DNA from: Dasyornis broadbenti
Taxonomy: Eukaryota; Chordata; Aves; Passeriformes; Dasyornithidae
Direction of reading: 5' to 3'
NCBI GenBank assembly: GCA_013397935.1
Contig: VZRN01005010.1
Span: forward strand, 2,604,526 to 2,668,525
Length of the DNA stretch: 64,000 nucleotides
Below the pieces are notes generated by a model, which was not told the DNA's origin, did not search any database, and saw only the letters and a program-made list of their open reading frames with translations. The position numbers and the translations under genes were made by a program. This document shows, in pieces, positions 27,096 through 40,060 of this stretch (position 1 is the first letter of the stretch; every line of letters starts with the position of its first letter).

Positions 27096-28629
27096 AAGTT
27101 TAAAAGTTAAGCGAAAGTTTAACCTTCGGATGGGAAGACTAAGCTAGCGTAACTTCCATGAGGAAAAATAGTCATATATTTGCTTGCGTGAAAAGTGGAA
27201 AGATAACTCATAGTGGAATTATCTGTATATTTTGATGGTTTCATGTGTGCATTTTAGCAATTAGTGAGGCTTAGTAGTGCCTTGGCTACTTCAATTGACT
27301 GTAACTTACACTGAATTTGCCTAATCCGAGAACCAGTGCCTCCATTGTCAATATAAGCAAAAGAGAAACAGACAGACGACAGCTAGGAAACCCCATCTGT
27401 AAAATGAGATCTTCTGTCTTCTTTCCTGAATAGCCTTCTATTCGTGGAAAAGTGGGTCCCTAACAAGATTATTAGACTGAGAAATTAATATATACTTTGC
27501 TGTGTTCCATATTGGATTAGAAATAGGGTACTTATGAAGGTAATTAGCCATTGATGTAGCTTAATGTGGAGTTGAAAGGAATTCTTTGCTTGACTCTTCG
27601 GATTAAACTGAGTATTGTTTTTAAGCTATTTTATATTCAGGCAAAATTTAGAGCACTGATGCAGAAAACACTGAATGAGATTTTCTGAGTATAGAGTTAT
27701 ACTAGAAAAGTACAATGGTCATTTCTTGTCTTTGAAATATATTCATTGTATGATTTGGGGAGGATGTGAGATAGTTATACATGTGAGGTTTTCGCTTTAT
27801 TCGTGTTCATACGAGGATATGTTTCAGTAATGTTTTAAAAAAAATATAGCCTCTGAAACTCTTAGGTCAAAGCTAGCACCTTTGCTGCTAATGGTGAAGA
27901 GTTCTTTGATTTGAGGGATTACAGTCCAAAAACCACGACAGTTGAAAGTGCAGGCAGTGCTTTATTTGTCAAATGGCTTAAGGAGATCTTTTACATCAGA
28001 CATCTTTGCCTGACTTAAAAACTATAGCAGTGTTTAAAGATAAAAATTAGAATCTTGCATTTATCCTAATACATTCTGCAGGAGTGTTCAGAAAAAACAT
28101 CCTATTTACAGTTTCCTCCTTTAGGAAATACATGATTTGGGATCCATTTCTAAATATTTAGAAAACAGCCAGGCACTAAAACATTTAAAGAAAGCAAAGC
28201 AACTTATCTCTCAGTGTTTGGAAAGATGAATCCATTTGCAGTTACATAATGTGTTTACTTCAGGTAGTGCAGGTGAGAAATTCTCAAGATGCCTTATGAT
28301 CGTGTAGTTTTTTGCTTTTATTCGTTTATATCTTCAATTTAATTACTTTCACTCAATTGCATTTTCAAATACATTTATATTCCAGTAGCTGTGCACTGTT
28401 AATATAAGTCAAAATTTGTTCCAGAAACAATGAAGAGTTGAGGTAGCAAGACATGAATATCACAAAATATGCATAGTTTCAGTCTTTGATTTAAATCAAA
28501 ATTAGCTTCCTGTATTGGAAGACATTTCCTGAAAGTATTAGGGCAATGACATCACCAGGCATATCAGACTTATTTGGTCTCTGAATCAAATGCTTACAGA
28601 AATTATGAGAGTTGGAATAATTGGTCTGG

Positions 28630-28645
28630 TTTTTTTTTTTTTTTT
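28630..28645. repeat. Poly(T) tract
   Basis: An uninterrupted run of 16 T. No linked retroelement was recognised. Confidence 0.9.
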
Positions 28646-30131
28646 ACTGCTTTGTTCCTCTTCATATTAAACAGCTGCATAAGCCAGACCCAGGAGTATG
28701 TATTCTTCTGGAGTAAAGGAGTTCTTTCTATTCACTTAGTCATCATATGCTATAAAGGAAAAATGTGGGAGTTACACAGCCATTAGTTCAGATTCATTTG
28801 AGAATTTTAGGAGGGGCAGAAGTACTCTTTTGCATATCACATGAAATGGAGATATATTTTGAGAGAGACACCAGCAACTGGGTTTACTTGGAGGTGCTTC
28901 TAATTTTACTACATAAAGCATAACAGAAACTGGGCAAGGTTTTTTTTATCATTCCTTTGAACTGAAAATCAAATAGTAGATAATAATAAAACATATGGTC
29001 CTATAAATAGTAACAGTATCTAGTTGAGATTAAATTACTCTTTATGTTGAATTTCTATTGTTTTTGCTAGTCAAGATGGTAATTGTAGAATCATAGTAAT
29101 ATTGATAACTAAAAATTACGGGAAGTGACAGTGCTGCCTGTTGTTGTGACCCCTGAAAGTTAAATCTCTAATAGAAAGAAGGTTTGGTCTCATCATGCCC
29201 TTACAGAAGCTGTGAAATGGCTGGCTTTTCATCCCTGAGGTACGTGCGTGTACATGGATGTATGAATGCCTTGTTTCTTTTATGTCAAGAGACAATGAAG
29301 CAAGTCACTGCCTTACTACAGGACCATGCTTTCTTTACAGGAGAAGAGTAGACAAGAAAAAGCAGTCCTAGGTAGAACCTCTGGATATAATTCACAAGAG
29401 TCAGATGTAGAGGTACCAGGTTTTGTGTAGAGGAAGAGTGAGAGTATTGTCTACAGGTGGAAATGGAGAACTAGGAACCAAGACCTTTATTTTGTTGCTT
29501 TATTAGTTTGCTCAGTTATGCAGTGAGTTACAAAATGATCTCACATTCTTAGTTAGTCACCTTTACAATACAGGCATATAATTCTTAAGAAGTAATAAAA
29601 TGCTTTCCTCATTCACATGATCTCATCAGAGTTTCTGATATTTCCTTGTTAAAAGATGAGCCTATCAAAGGGCCAGGTATCATTCCTCGTGAGGTCAGTG
29701 TTGAACAATGAATAGAAGGTCCTAGGTGGAAGCAGACTTGATCTCCATGAATGCTCCAGGGATCTGCATGCTTTGGCATAAATCCACAGATTTTCTTCCT
29801 GTTTTTATTTTTTGGATGCCTGAAGACGTTCAAAGATGGCATTAGAACCCTGTTGTTTCAGTCACATCAAAAAACAGTAAGTGTGAATCTCTGCTTTTTT
29901 GGAATTATTCTTATCTTGTTAAGAAGCAGATAAGAAGGACCAGGGAAAAAGCCTAGGGAGATGGAGTGATGAGCAAATACAAAACAGGTGGACAGTTCAA
30001 CTTCAGAAACAAGTGAGGTGCTTTGCCCATAAAAGTGCTCTGTCCCAGTAAGAGCACCATAAACCAAGTTTAAATTGCCAACCAGGAAAATAAAGGGTCA
30101 TGATTTGTCCAGAACAGTAGTTCTACTATAT

Positions 30132-30149
30132 AAAAAAAAAAAAAAAAAA
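30132..30149. repeat. Poly(A) tract
   Basis: About 18 A after ctatat, followed by ggcagggaaaaaaggg. It could be a simple A expansion; the upstream sequence is not recognised as a retrocopy. Confidence 0.9.
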
Positions 30150-33100
30150 GGCAGGGAAAAAAGGGTCTGAGTAAAGGAGAATAAAGGGACACTTTCAATT
30201 AATCCCAGGTCTTTCAATCAGAGAGTTTGTACTGCTTCAGCTTATTCTTCAAATAGCTGTGTCTCTGCCCCTAGTGTACTGTAAGTAGAGGAATGTCATT
30301 GCCATCTGGGTGATTTCTGGCTTTATGACATGGTAAAAATCATTTATGGCCACCCCAACGCTAGAAGTTAGGACTTTGCAGTGATAAAATATCCATGCAT
30401 TGAGTCACATCTGGAACAAGCAGCTTGGAAAAGACTCCTGAGCTGGCCAAAGAGTACTCAGCGCTTTATAGTGGTTTGGCTTGTTGTGCCTAAGGAGTAA
30501 TTCTCAGGATCCAGGACAAACTGACTCTGTGTGGGGTGTTAGGGTGAAGTGTATGCCTTTGTTTCCTTTGCATCTCTGACTATCAATAGAAGTTAAGGAT
30601 TAAGCAGGCAATGCTTGTTTTAATGGAACAATGCATTCTATAAGTGCTTGGGGCAGTCTCGGGGCTGGGAGTTTTCCTGTTCTTGAAACAAAGCAAAACT
30701 AGAAAGTTCTTAGCAACCTCAAACCAAGCTGGGTCTTTGCTGCAATAGTACTTGTCATTTGAAATTTAAAGTACAGATTTTATACTGACCATAGCAAGAA
30801 TGATCTTAGATTTGAAAGAAGCTCTGTTAAGACCTGAGAAGAATGCCAAGAGCATTACTCAATCAGGGAACACAGAAATCCATGTGCTGTCAATGCCTTA
30901 AAATGAATTCATGTTAATAAATGACCTTGAAGTTGACTAAGCTGCACTGTTACACTTCAGACTTCTAGGGAGGGATTACGAGTGCTGTAACACCCATTCT
31001 CTGTTTGGTTGTCTTTTTTTCATAGCCTGGCAAATTCTGGCAAAGAGCAGGTATAGTCCCTTGCAGGTGACTTCAAATCACAGCATATTGCATAATGAGA
31101 CTGAACACAAAAAATACTCATCGATAAATTATTCATATTAAGTTTTGCTGTCTCTGAAATGTTCTTTCAGTAAAATTATTAGTAATTGTTGAAGCAGAAA
31201 CATATTCTGGGTGTTTATTGCTTGGTTTTCTTTCCTATTCTCTTTCTTCAGTAGACTCTGCTCTCTTTTTATAAATATGTGAAAGCCAGAAGTTCTGACT
31301 TTTAACAATTTGCATTAAAATGGACACTTTTATTTTCAGAACAGATGATTGTATTCTTCAAATCTGTTTAAATTTAGTGTTAGTGAAGCCAGAAGCTAGC
31401 AAATGTAGGGACTTCATGTACTGTAGAATATAATGAGAAGTAAAACTTGAGAATATAAATCCATTCATCTTTAAACTGTTTTTCCTAGTTGTTCGGCTAA
31501 GATTTGTTTTTAAATCTAATTGTGTTCCAAGAGTGGTTTTGTTCTACAAATGGTCTCTTTCAGCTTTTCATTTAAAAGTGTTTTGTGCCACAGTTGTTTT
31601 CACAGAAAATGCTGTCAAGAACAAGGAACTGTGTTCTCAGGCTGTGATCAAGGCTGCTTATTACAGCTGACAAATGAGAATATTTAATAAATTCACTGTT
31701 TAGGGTCAAAAGATGAATACCCTGTCCCTCTTCTGACAAGGATAAACCATAGAGCAAAAACTGCAGAACCAATTGCAAAGCCATCGACATGAAGGGTTGA
31801 GCATCAAATAATTGTTGGTTGATTGAAAGTTGTACTAGATAAAGTTGCCCGTCAGCTCTACAAATTCCATAATTTAAGACAAGAGGGTTAATATTTCTTA
31901 AAAAATTGGAGCTCTGAGATATCACAGAATCAGTTTTGTTCTTCTACCACAAATAACTTGCCCAAGCATGTGGATAATGTGCACAGTGTACTTCCAAAGC
32001 TGGTCCTGGATACACTTACATGCAGAGAAACTCAAATCTCCTTCAACTCATAGTTCATACAAAAATCACACTCATGGGTGTGCACACCTCTGCAACCACC
32101 ATACTACCTACCTTATTTAGGTAACAGCCTGGCCTTCATTTTTGCAAAATGGTGGAGGAAAAAATCTTGTAATGCTTTGAGTTAGTTGTATTTAAAAAAA
32201 CAGGAGAGAAATTGCTGTCACTGACATGCAGACTTTTAAAAAAAAATGTTTTAGTCAATATACCTGAAAACATAGTGAACGTCAATTATAGGAAAGTGTA
32301 GAGAATTCCGACTTTTGAGCAAAGGAAGAAAGATCTGTTTTCAATAACAGATAAAATGAAAATACATTAGGCATTAATGTTAAAAGATAGTCAAAAGGCT
32401 GTTGGAAATGGTATAAGCTGTACAGAAATATCTTGCCTACTGTTCCCAAATAACTGAGCAGGATGATGTCTGATCATACAGCAGGTAGATTAGATCCAAG
32501 GTTACAGAGGGTCTTAAAACAAATGGAAATGCATAAAGGTCCACTGGGGTTGTGTTTTGATGCTTTTCTACCTGCGGGGGTCATTCCACACAGTAAGTCT
32601 AGAGTCTGTTTGCAAACTGCTTTTAGTGTCTCTGCAGAACCCTGGACCAGTATCAGCACATCCTTCAGCTCTGGGTCACTAGCTTACCAGTGAAATAGGG
32701 AGTGTTTCGACTGAAATATGCGCTGAGGCGCTAAGATGGTTTCTGCTACCACAGTGAGCATGTTCTGTATGCTGTGGGGAATGCAAATATTTTCCATTTT
32801 GCTTATCTTTTTGTAAGCACTTGTGTACATACCAGCACCTCAGGAACAGATTAGTGCTGCAAGGATACAAGTTGCAGAGTGAACTTCAGAGAGATGAGAG
32901 AAGAGAGCAGATAAAGGGCTGGATGACAGCTAGCATACCACCAAAATACCTGTATGTTGTGAGACAGTCTGAACATGGAAACATTCAGAATAAAAATGCA
33001 TGTGTTCTGCAGTAGTTCTTTTTGGCTCAAACGGACATATGCATGTTCTGTGTGGAGAAATTACTGAAGTGGGCTAAGGAAGAGACACATTCAGCTTTTA

Positions 33101-34009
33101 TTGACTTTGGAGTAATGTCCTTGTTTGTTCTTCTGAGTAGCCAGGAATGTTAAACAGACTACAAAATAAAAAGGGTCAGAGAAATAATACTTGAGAATGA
33201 ATACAGCAGAACATGGTTGAAATTTATGTTTCATTCTAGAGGGAGAAAAAACAAACCAAGACTGCCCAGTGACTGATGCTGTGGGCACACAACACGAAGA
33301 TCCTGCAAGAAATTAGGCTGTGGCTTTTTTCAGGATTTTGAAATGCGCCTGGTGAATGAGGGGAACCTCATGCAAGCTTGGCAGTTTTGTTCTCTTTTTA
33401 GGTTGCTTAGGTATTTTTCTTCATTGTCACAACACAGAAATATTTGGGGCCTGTGCTTGTTGAATAGGGACCCAGCTCGCTTTTGTACAAATTCAGGATG
33501 TTCTATTGACTTAATTGGTAAGATATTGTGCACTGGATGTCTAAGCAATTACACCCTCTCCATGCATTGCCCTGAATTTTTGCATTACAACTAATGTTTT
33601 ACATGATGCTTCGCTTCTCCGTGGTGATTGCAAGCAGGGAAATCGCCACAGCTGGATCTAACGTTTTCAGCAACCTGGTATTGTTCCAACAGCCTGCGAA
33701 ATGGATGGAGCAAAAGCAACACTCCTACTGTTTCTTTGTCGGTAACCACATCTTCCAGAGACTGGGACATAATCCACTTTTATCCCTTGTGCTTTAAAAA
33801 AAAATCTCGAAGCAAACAAAAAACTTTTTAACTGTGTAACTATTGTTTGAAGCATCTATTAGTCTGATTCCAGCATTGGCAACAGTTGGAAATTATTAGT
33901 GCTTATTGTATGTGAAATAACTTTGAGGTGCCCACACAGTGATCAAAATATTTATTTAGAATGGTTGCAGTAACACCAGGAATGAAATTAACCCTGTAGC
34001 AATAAATTA

Positions 34010-34046
34010 TTCTTGGTCTAAGAATTCTTGGTCTATTCTTGGTCTA
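34010..34046. repeat. Three copies of an 11-mer (TTCTTGGTCTA)
   Basis: Copies lie at 34010-34020, 34025-34035 and 34036-34046. A 4-base agaa separates the first two and nothing separates the last two. The array is about 95 bp left of the solo LTR and outside its target duplication. Confidence 0.92.
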
Positions 34047-34135
34047 ACTCTTGAGGGATATCCCACCTACACAAACTGTTTAACTCTTAAACTGCCTGGC
34101 TTTCCCTGGCAGTTAAGAAACTTCAGCTGGAATAA

Positions 34136-34140
34136 GTTTC
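34136..34140. repeat. Left target-site duplication of the solo LTR
   Basis: The sequence gtttc directly precedes the LTR terminus TGTC. The identical gtttc at 34979-34983 directly follows the other terminus, GACA. Confidence 0.85.
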
Positions 34141-34287
34141 TGTCAAGGTTTGAGCCCGGCCAAATGCCAGGTACCCCCAAATGAACACACCCACACCCAG
34201 GGCTTATGAGTTGAGATAAGGAAACCCGGGAGAAGACGCACTTAGAATAGGCAAAACAGGACTAACTTAGGTTGCAAAGTGATCTAA

Positions 34288-34293
34288 TTTATT
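34288..34293 (-). promoter_or_regulatory. Putative LTR polyadenylation signal
   Basis: TTTATT on the plus strand is AATAAA on the minus strand. It lies about 150 bp before the LTR 3' end, where the R/U5 boundary would be expected. Confidence 0.45.
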
Positions 34294-34569
34294 ACTAACA
34301 GAGTCAGAGGAGTAAATGAGAGGTAAAATAAACCCTTCAAGGCCACCGTTTCTTCGCTCACCCCCCTCCCTCTTTCCCAGCAGCTGCACAAGGGAACGAG
34401 GTATGGGGGGAGGGTTAGGTCAGTTCATCACCCAGATCTTCTTCCCTTGCCCGGGGAGAGGTTCTTTTCCTCTGCGTAGCTATGGGTCTCACCGTCGGCA
34501 GCCCGCCCGACACTGCTACAGTGACGCTGGTCCCCACACAGGCAAGCAGTCTCCCCAAAACTGCTACGG

Positions 34570-34573
34570 NNNN
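34570..34573. other. Assembly gap (4 N) inside the solo LTR
   Basis: There are four unresolved bases in the GC-rich middle of the LTR. The true length here is unknown, so any open frame read across it is unreliable. Confidence 0.99.
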
Positions 34574-34804
34574 TGGATCTCAGCATTTCCCGTGGGCCCC
34601 CATGGGCTGCAGGGGCACCCCCTGCTTCACCATGGGCCTCACCACGGCCTGCAGAGGCTGCAGAGCTCCGGCGCCTGGAGCTCCCCCTCCCCCTCCTTCT
34701 CCACTGACCTTGGTCTCTCCATGTTGTTTTCCCTCACATACTCTCACCTACTCCTCCTCCTCTGGCTAAGGAAAAGTGCGTGCGCCCATTGTTTTGATTT
34801 CGTC

Positions 34805-34812
34805 TTAAATAT
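34805..34812 (-). promoter_or_regulatory. Putative TATA box of the solo LTR
   Basis: On the minus strand the sequence is ACATATTTAAGACG, about 165 bp from the LTR 5' end. A TATTTAAG element at this place is common in bird ERV LTRs with TGTCGTGGTTTA-type starts. If it is active, transcription would run right to left, antisense to TPK1. Activity is not shown by the sequence. Confidence 0.45.
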
Positions 34813-34978
34813 GTTTTTCACAGAGGCGTAACCAACATCTCTAATTGGCCCAGGCTTGGACAGCAGCATGTCCATCACCTCAGAGCTGGACATGGTGAAG
34901 GCTTCGAGAAGCTTCACAGAGGAGCCATCTTTGTGGCCCCCCCCACTAGAAAAACCTGGGCCAAGCTAAACCACGACA

Positions 34979-34983
34979 GTTTC
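34979..34983. repeat. Right target-site duplication of the solo LTR
   Basis: The sequence gtttc directly follows the LTR end and matches the 5 bases at 34136-34140 exactly. Confidence 0.85.
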
Positions 34984-36188
34984 TTTCTTTTGAAATTTAA
35001 GCTGAGTGAGCAGTTGAAGGTACTCACATAATGTGACTAACAGGAATATGTAGATAAGATATTTTGGACCACAGACTATGCATGTGCATGCAGTTTGCTC
35101 TTCATTTTCTTCAGAGTTTTTATCTCTGTGTAAAAGGTATCTGGCATATAAAAAAAAGTAATAGAAGCAATAAATAATCATACAGCTCTTCCTCTTCATT
35201 TATTCATTATACATGTTTTGCATAAATTAGGGTGACTGTCTAAGTGAAAGGAAAAGTAGGGATTTGCAGCTTGAGACTGGATTAACCCATTGGTGTGGAG
35301 AGACCTAATGTGATGCCAGTGAAGAAGATTGATAAGGATCAGCAGGTTAGAAAAGGGGTGTTTTTAGAGTGCTTGATGTATGAAACAATGATACAAGGGG
35401 TAGCAATGGCAGCGGATAAAAGACTTGTGCCTTTGGACTTCCCCATTTTCTTCAGCATAGAGACTGGTATGTGGGTGTAGCTCAAAATACTTTGTATGAG
35501 ACTAGAAGGATTTTTAGGTCAGCTTTTGTTCTTTCAGGTTTTTTTAAGCTTGTGAGTGGGTAGTAGAGTGGTTGCTTGATTGATTTATTGTTTCTGCAAT
35601 TGGTGTGTGTTACAAGTCCAATGACATTGTTTGGTGGTGGGCATCCAGCTGTGGGCCAGAGCAGTGCCTGTGGTTGTCATTCCTTCTGCACAGAAGTGAA
35701 GTCACTCTGCAAGGGCTTGGAGTCACAGAGTCTCTATGCACCAATGCATCAGAACTCTGAATATCTCTGTTTCTTTTTCAGCAGGGTTTTTGCCTTGGTG
35801 TTTGGAGGATCTAGACAGGTTAGGCACGGACATAATCTAAAAAAGGCAAAAACTGGAAGGGAGGGGGAAAAACAGGGCACAAGGAAAAAGATGGGAAGGG
35901 AGTGAAAATGTTTTTGATACTAAAGCTGAAAATGAGAAAATCTCTGGAACAAACCTAGCTAATAACTCCAGTAGAGCAACTGTTACTTTGTAACAAGAAA
36001 GAAAGGAAGGCTTTGTTATTTTCCTCTGCAAGTTCCAGCAGTATCTCTGGGAGGATTGATGTTTTCTAATTTTATAAGCTGCAGCAGGGGTGTTAAGTAC
36101 TGGTGACAGATCAGACTGGAATCGTGCACATGAAGGTATTTTGAGTGATGAGAGAAAGGCAGACTGTCCCAAAAAGACTCCTGAAAAG

Positions 36189-36239
36189 AGTCAGTAAAGA
36201 ATTCAGTNNNTCCCGGAAAAAGTCAATAAAGAATTCAGT
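36189..36239. repeat. Near-duplicate 19-mers around a 3-N gap
   Basis: The string agtcagtaaagaattcagt at 36189-36207 is followed by NNN (36208-36210). After tcccggaaaa comes agtcaataaagaattcagt at 36221-36239, differing at one base. It lies just before a 22-T run at 36243-36264. This pattern most likely comes from two reads or contigs joined without recognising their overlap, though a real tandem duplication is possible. Confidence 0.85.
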
Positions 36240-36242
36240 GGC

Positions 36243-36264
36243 TTTTTTTTTTTTTTTTTTTTTT
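36243..36264. repeat. Poly(T) tract, 22 T
   Basis: An uninterrupted T run directly follows the duplicated sequence at the gap. Homopolymers of this length often break assemblies, which fits the neighbouring Ns. Confidence 0.95.
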
Positions 36265-39200
36265 GCTAAAACATCATCTGTGAGGTTTGACAACAAATGG
36301 TTGTAATTAAGGAAGTGACAGATGTGGATGTCAATATCTCTTCTTTCTGATGCATTCAATTGTAGGAAAAAAGAAAACTGTGCATAAGGTGATTTTGGGG
36401 TGGTTTTGTACAAGAGGGAATTGTTTGAGGAGCATGCATGGATTGATGTGATTTTTAGCTTTCAGAAGGAATTCTCAGGATGGTGAAGAATCCATTTTGA
36501 AGAGTTAACATTCCTAGCAAGTGAGTTACTGGACCAACACCTACTCTGCAAGCACTAGTCTGCTCTGATTGTCACCAAGAGGCCAACATTAATCCATTAT
36601 TTGAAGCTTTGCAGCAAGGGAATGAAAGCGACTTTCAAAGAAAGAACCATGCACAAGCCGTAGTTCTGCCTCTCATCTTGTGAAAAGGTTACTGCTCTCC
36701 AATTTCCTTTCAGAGTCACAATATTTCAGCTTGAACAGCACTTTCTGACAAAGACAGGAGCTGGAACTGTGCTATGCTGTCATTTGGCTTAGTGGGATAC
36801 TTAAGCTTCTGCTAGCTTAAACAAATAGGAATTAAATGGACAAATCCCTCTTTATTTCATTACTCCCTCTTTTCTGCCCCACAGTGAAAGTAATAGGGAA
36901 GAGCATTCATGATCATGTTTACTGTAATGAGCCTCTCCTCTGGGGATACTCTTGTGGCATCTTTTAATGTTAATTTAGTATTGATTTATGATTCTAATTG
37001 ATATGCTCTAGCTCTTGTTCATTAAGTGACCACATGCAGGGTTCTCGTATTTTGTGTGTTCCCTGTAAAAACCTGTGCACTTCATTAAATCTCAGCATTA
37101 AAGGAAGTGTTTCCAGGCAGACCAATATTCCAACAGCACGTTGCAAATGCGCAGGAGGGTCCCAAGGTCACAAACTCCTTTCAGAGGTTAATTAAGTCTG
37201 AAAGAAAGGTATTCTGTTGTAATTAAATAGTAATGAATGAGAGGCCAGGAATATTTGGTGCATAATGCAGTACCATGAGGCAAAGCCAAAATCATCTGCA
37301 AATTTATTGTTTTATTTCATATTCTATTATAAAATACCCTTGGGTGCCAGTGTAATTTTTATTCTCCAACTTGCCTGTGACAGAATGGGGATTAAGTGGT
37401 CAGCGCCGTCATGCATATATGTGATCATAATACACCTCAGTAGTGGTTTCAAGAACTCTAATAGCATTGCCAGTATGCTGAAGAGGGCTTTCATCAGGAG
37501 TGTGATGCCTTCCCCATTCTGCAGGATCACATTTTTAATCAGAGGGGAAAGTGCTTCCTTTGCTGTGTTCACACTGAAAAAGCCGTGGTAAATTTTGACT
37601 TCTTTTAGTAGTGCCAGCAGAAATACAATCATGTTCATGACCCTGTTTAAGAGCTCATCAAAATTTCTCTTTTAGTTCTTGTGCTTCTGGAGTTTAATAT
37701 TTCACCCTGATCAAGTGCATTAGGCAGGATCCTGGCATAGGACCATAGACAAGTTGTCAATCCAAGTGTTAGATTTTTCTTTTTTTTTTCCCCCAACCTA
37801 CTTTGTAAATTAGCCAATTCCAACATTCACACACTGACTCTGTTATCTCTGAAGAGTGAATTATTTTAATTTCTAAACATCTAGGAATCTAAAGGCCAAA
37901 AGCATGAGTTAGCAGTAGGTTGTAGCTTTATTTCCTTACTTCTTTGTTTTAAAAGTAATTTTAATTATTTTATTTTTTCATCTGAAAGCTGCATTTATAA
38001 ATTGTTTTTCCCACAATGTAGAAGAAAGAAACAGGGAAAACTGTTTATACATCCTACTTCTTGGAGCTCTTCCATGTACCAACATCAGCTAGGAGTACAA
38101 TTGAAAAGAAATTGCCCTTTGATTCCACAGCTTGGCCTCTGGAAAAGCTGCATTGGCTCATGAATGCTGCAGCCTGCCCTTCTTGGGCCTTGGACTTGGC
38201 TGTGACCTGATGGCTTGGAAAGGAGATATTCTCAACCTCCCTCTCTATCGTGGACATTCCTATCTAGGTAAGGGAGGTAGTGGTTTTTTGAATTAGGGAG
38301 CCGCAGGGCCTGAGACACTTCTGATGGGATCCCCAAAAACAGCTGCAGTGTGACCTGCACCCGAGGTTCATTGCTACCTAGGGAGAGGGGATGTGCTGCA
38401 CTTCCAGGGGTACATGGAGCTGAATTTAAAGGTGGGAATGGTCCAAAATCCTGGTGCCTTTTTATCAGCATGTAAGTCCAAATTCCAATTCACATTACCA
38501 GCTGACTGTCTGTAACTGGCTGGTGCAGGCTTGTTTTGCACTAGAAGAGGTATTTAACAGCCTAGGATTTTGGCAATGGCTTTGCTTACAATGAAGTAGA
38601 GTTCTCTGTTAATCTTCAGGAGGACTTTCTGTTCCTCTCCAAGAACAATTACACAAGTAACCTCAGTGACAGTTTTTCTGTCATTCTGGTAAAATATGTG
38701 TCTCTTACCTCATTATCAGGCAGATAGGTCTAATCCTCCTAACTTTACACATTTTTCAGAAAGTTATCAGCCTGAGAATTAATGTCCTGCTGGTATTAAA
38801 CTGTGTGGAAAAAATTATCTAGTAGTGAATTTTACTTTGAATAAGTGGGCCACACTGTCATTCAGCTGAATGACATCTTCTGTTGAATGACATCTCTAAT
38901 GATGGTTACATTCCATGTCACCTGTGGTAGTCTTCAGGCTATTCCCAGAGCATCTCAATACACGCTAATTCAAAGTGTCTGATTCACAGCTTGTCTGTGT
39001 CCAGTCTTTTCCAGAGCACTTCCAATGCTGCATCCGCTCAGCGTTCTCCTCTCCCTTCTTGTAGTGCACGTGGTGCAAATGGCAGCAAGGATCTTAGACC
39101 TCTGAATGTCTTCCCTGAGGAACAATTACTATCACTGTATATAAAGAGAATAGCTTTTAATGAGAGCTCATCATTGCACTTGTATTATTTATAGGTAGAT

Positions 39201-40047
39201 CTGTGTCCTTAAGTTCTAGTTCTCATCCTATAAGAAAAGTTAATTAATGTGTTGAAATTTAATAAAAGATTAAGTCAAAGTGATTATGACAATAATAGAA
39301 CTTAGTAGAATAGCAGTTAAGGGTTATATAATTTTTTTAAATCATAATAAATTGTGACATTCATATGGGGGTGTTATTACTTTTTTAATAATAAGCAGGG
39401 CACAAACAGCATCCAAATTTACATTAATTTTTTTTTTCAGCTACTCTACTTGATAGAAAATTATTTGTACAGAGGCCAAGACAGGAATTTTTTTGAACTA
39501 TGTGTTACTTATTGAGAATAAGGTATTTTCTGTCTGAGAGTGCTTTTAGCCCACATAGACAAAAAGAGGGAAAGGAGGAAGACTGAGGAGGGGAGATATT
39601 AAGAACAGACAATTCTATAATATCATGTGTACCATGTAATGTTTCTAATTCCTCAATCCAGTTCACAGGTTTTTTTCTCTGATTCCCACTTACAAATAAG
39701 CACAAATCTATACACTGAACTGCCTGGATTTCATGTCTGTCAGGTAGGTAGTTATCTCAATGCTATCATTTGTGCTCTTAAGTAGTAATAAACTAAATGC
39801 TACAGATACAATGGGAGGACTGGCTCAGGTTCTCTTCAAACCTTCTCTCCACAGTGTGATTTCCTTGCTTTTGACGAAACATTAATAAGGACAGCCAGCT
39901 TAAGTAACAGGCAGTAGGAGTTTGGTAGGCAGATCCCAGCCACAGTGTGGATATTAAAAGCTTAACAGCAGTAGTAGCACATGCCTGCTTGCTCTGCTGA
40001 AAATACGCTCTAGCACCCTATTCTGACTAATAGGTGGGGGGAGATGG

Positions 40048-40060
40048 ACACACACACACA
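40048..40060. repeat. Short (CA)n microsatellite
   Basis: A CACACACACACA run of about six units. Confidence 0.9.

Larger units (their letters stand above)
34141..34978 (-). mobile_element. Solo LTR of an endogenous retrovirus (ERVL-like)
   Basis: An 838-bp LTR lies on the minus strand. Its 5' end, read on the minus strand, is TGTCGTGGTTTAGCTTGGC at 34978 and its 3' end is GGGCTCAAACCTTGACA at 34141, so it has TG...CA ends with TGTC/GACA inverted repeats. It is flanked by a perfect 5-bp direct repeat, gtttc, at 34136-34140 and 34979-34983. A 5-bp duplication fits ERVL-type integration better than the 6 bp usual for ERVK. No internal viral genes flank it, so it is a solo LTR left by recombination between two LTRs. 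It is more GC-rich than its surroundings and contains a 4-N gap at 34570-34573. Confidence 0.88.

Noticed and set aside
34316..34831. 171-codon plus-strand open frame
   Set aside because: It lies inside the LTR on the strand opposite to the element and is read across four Ns, so it is not a gene.
36111..36413. 100-codon minus-strand open frame
   Set aside because: It crosses the 3-N gap, the duplicated flank and the poly(T) run, which appears as a Lys run, so it is an artefact.
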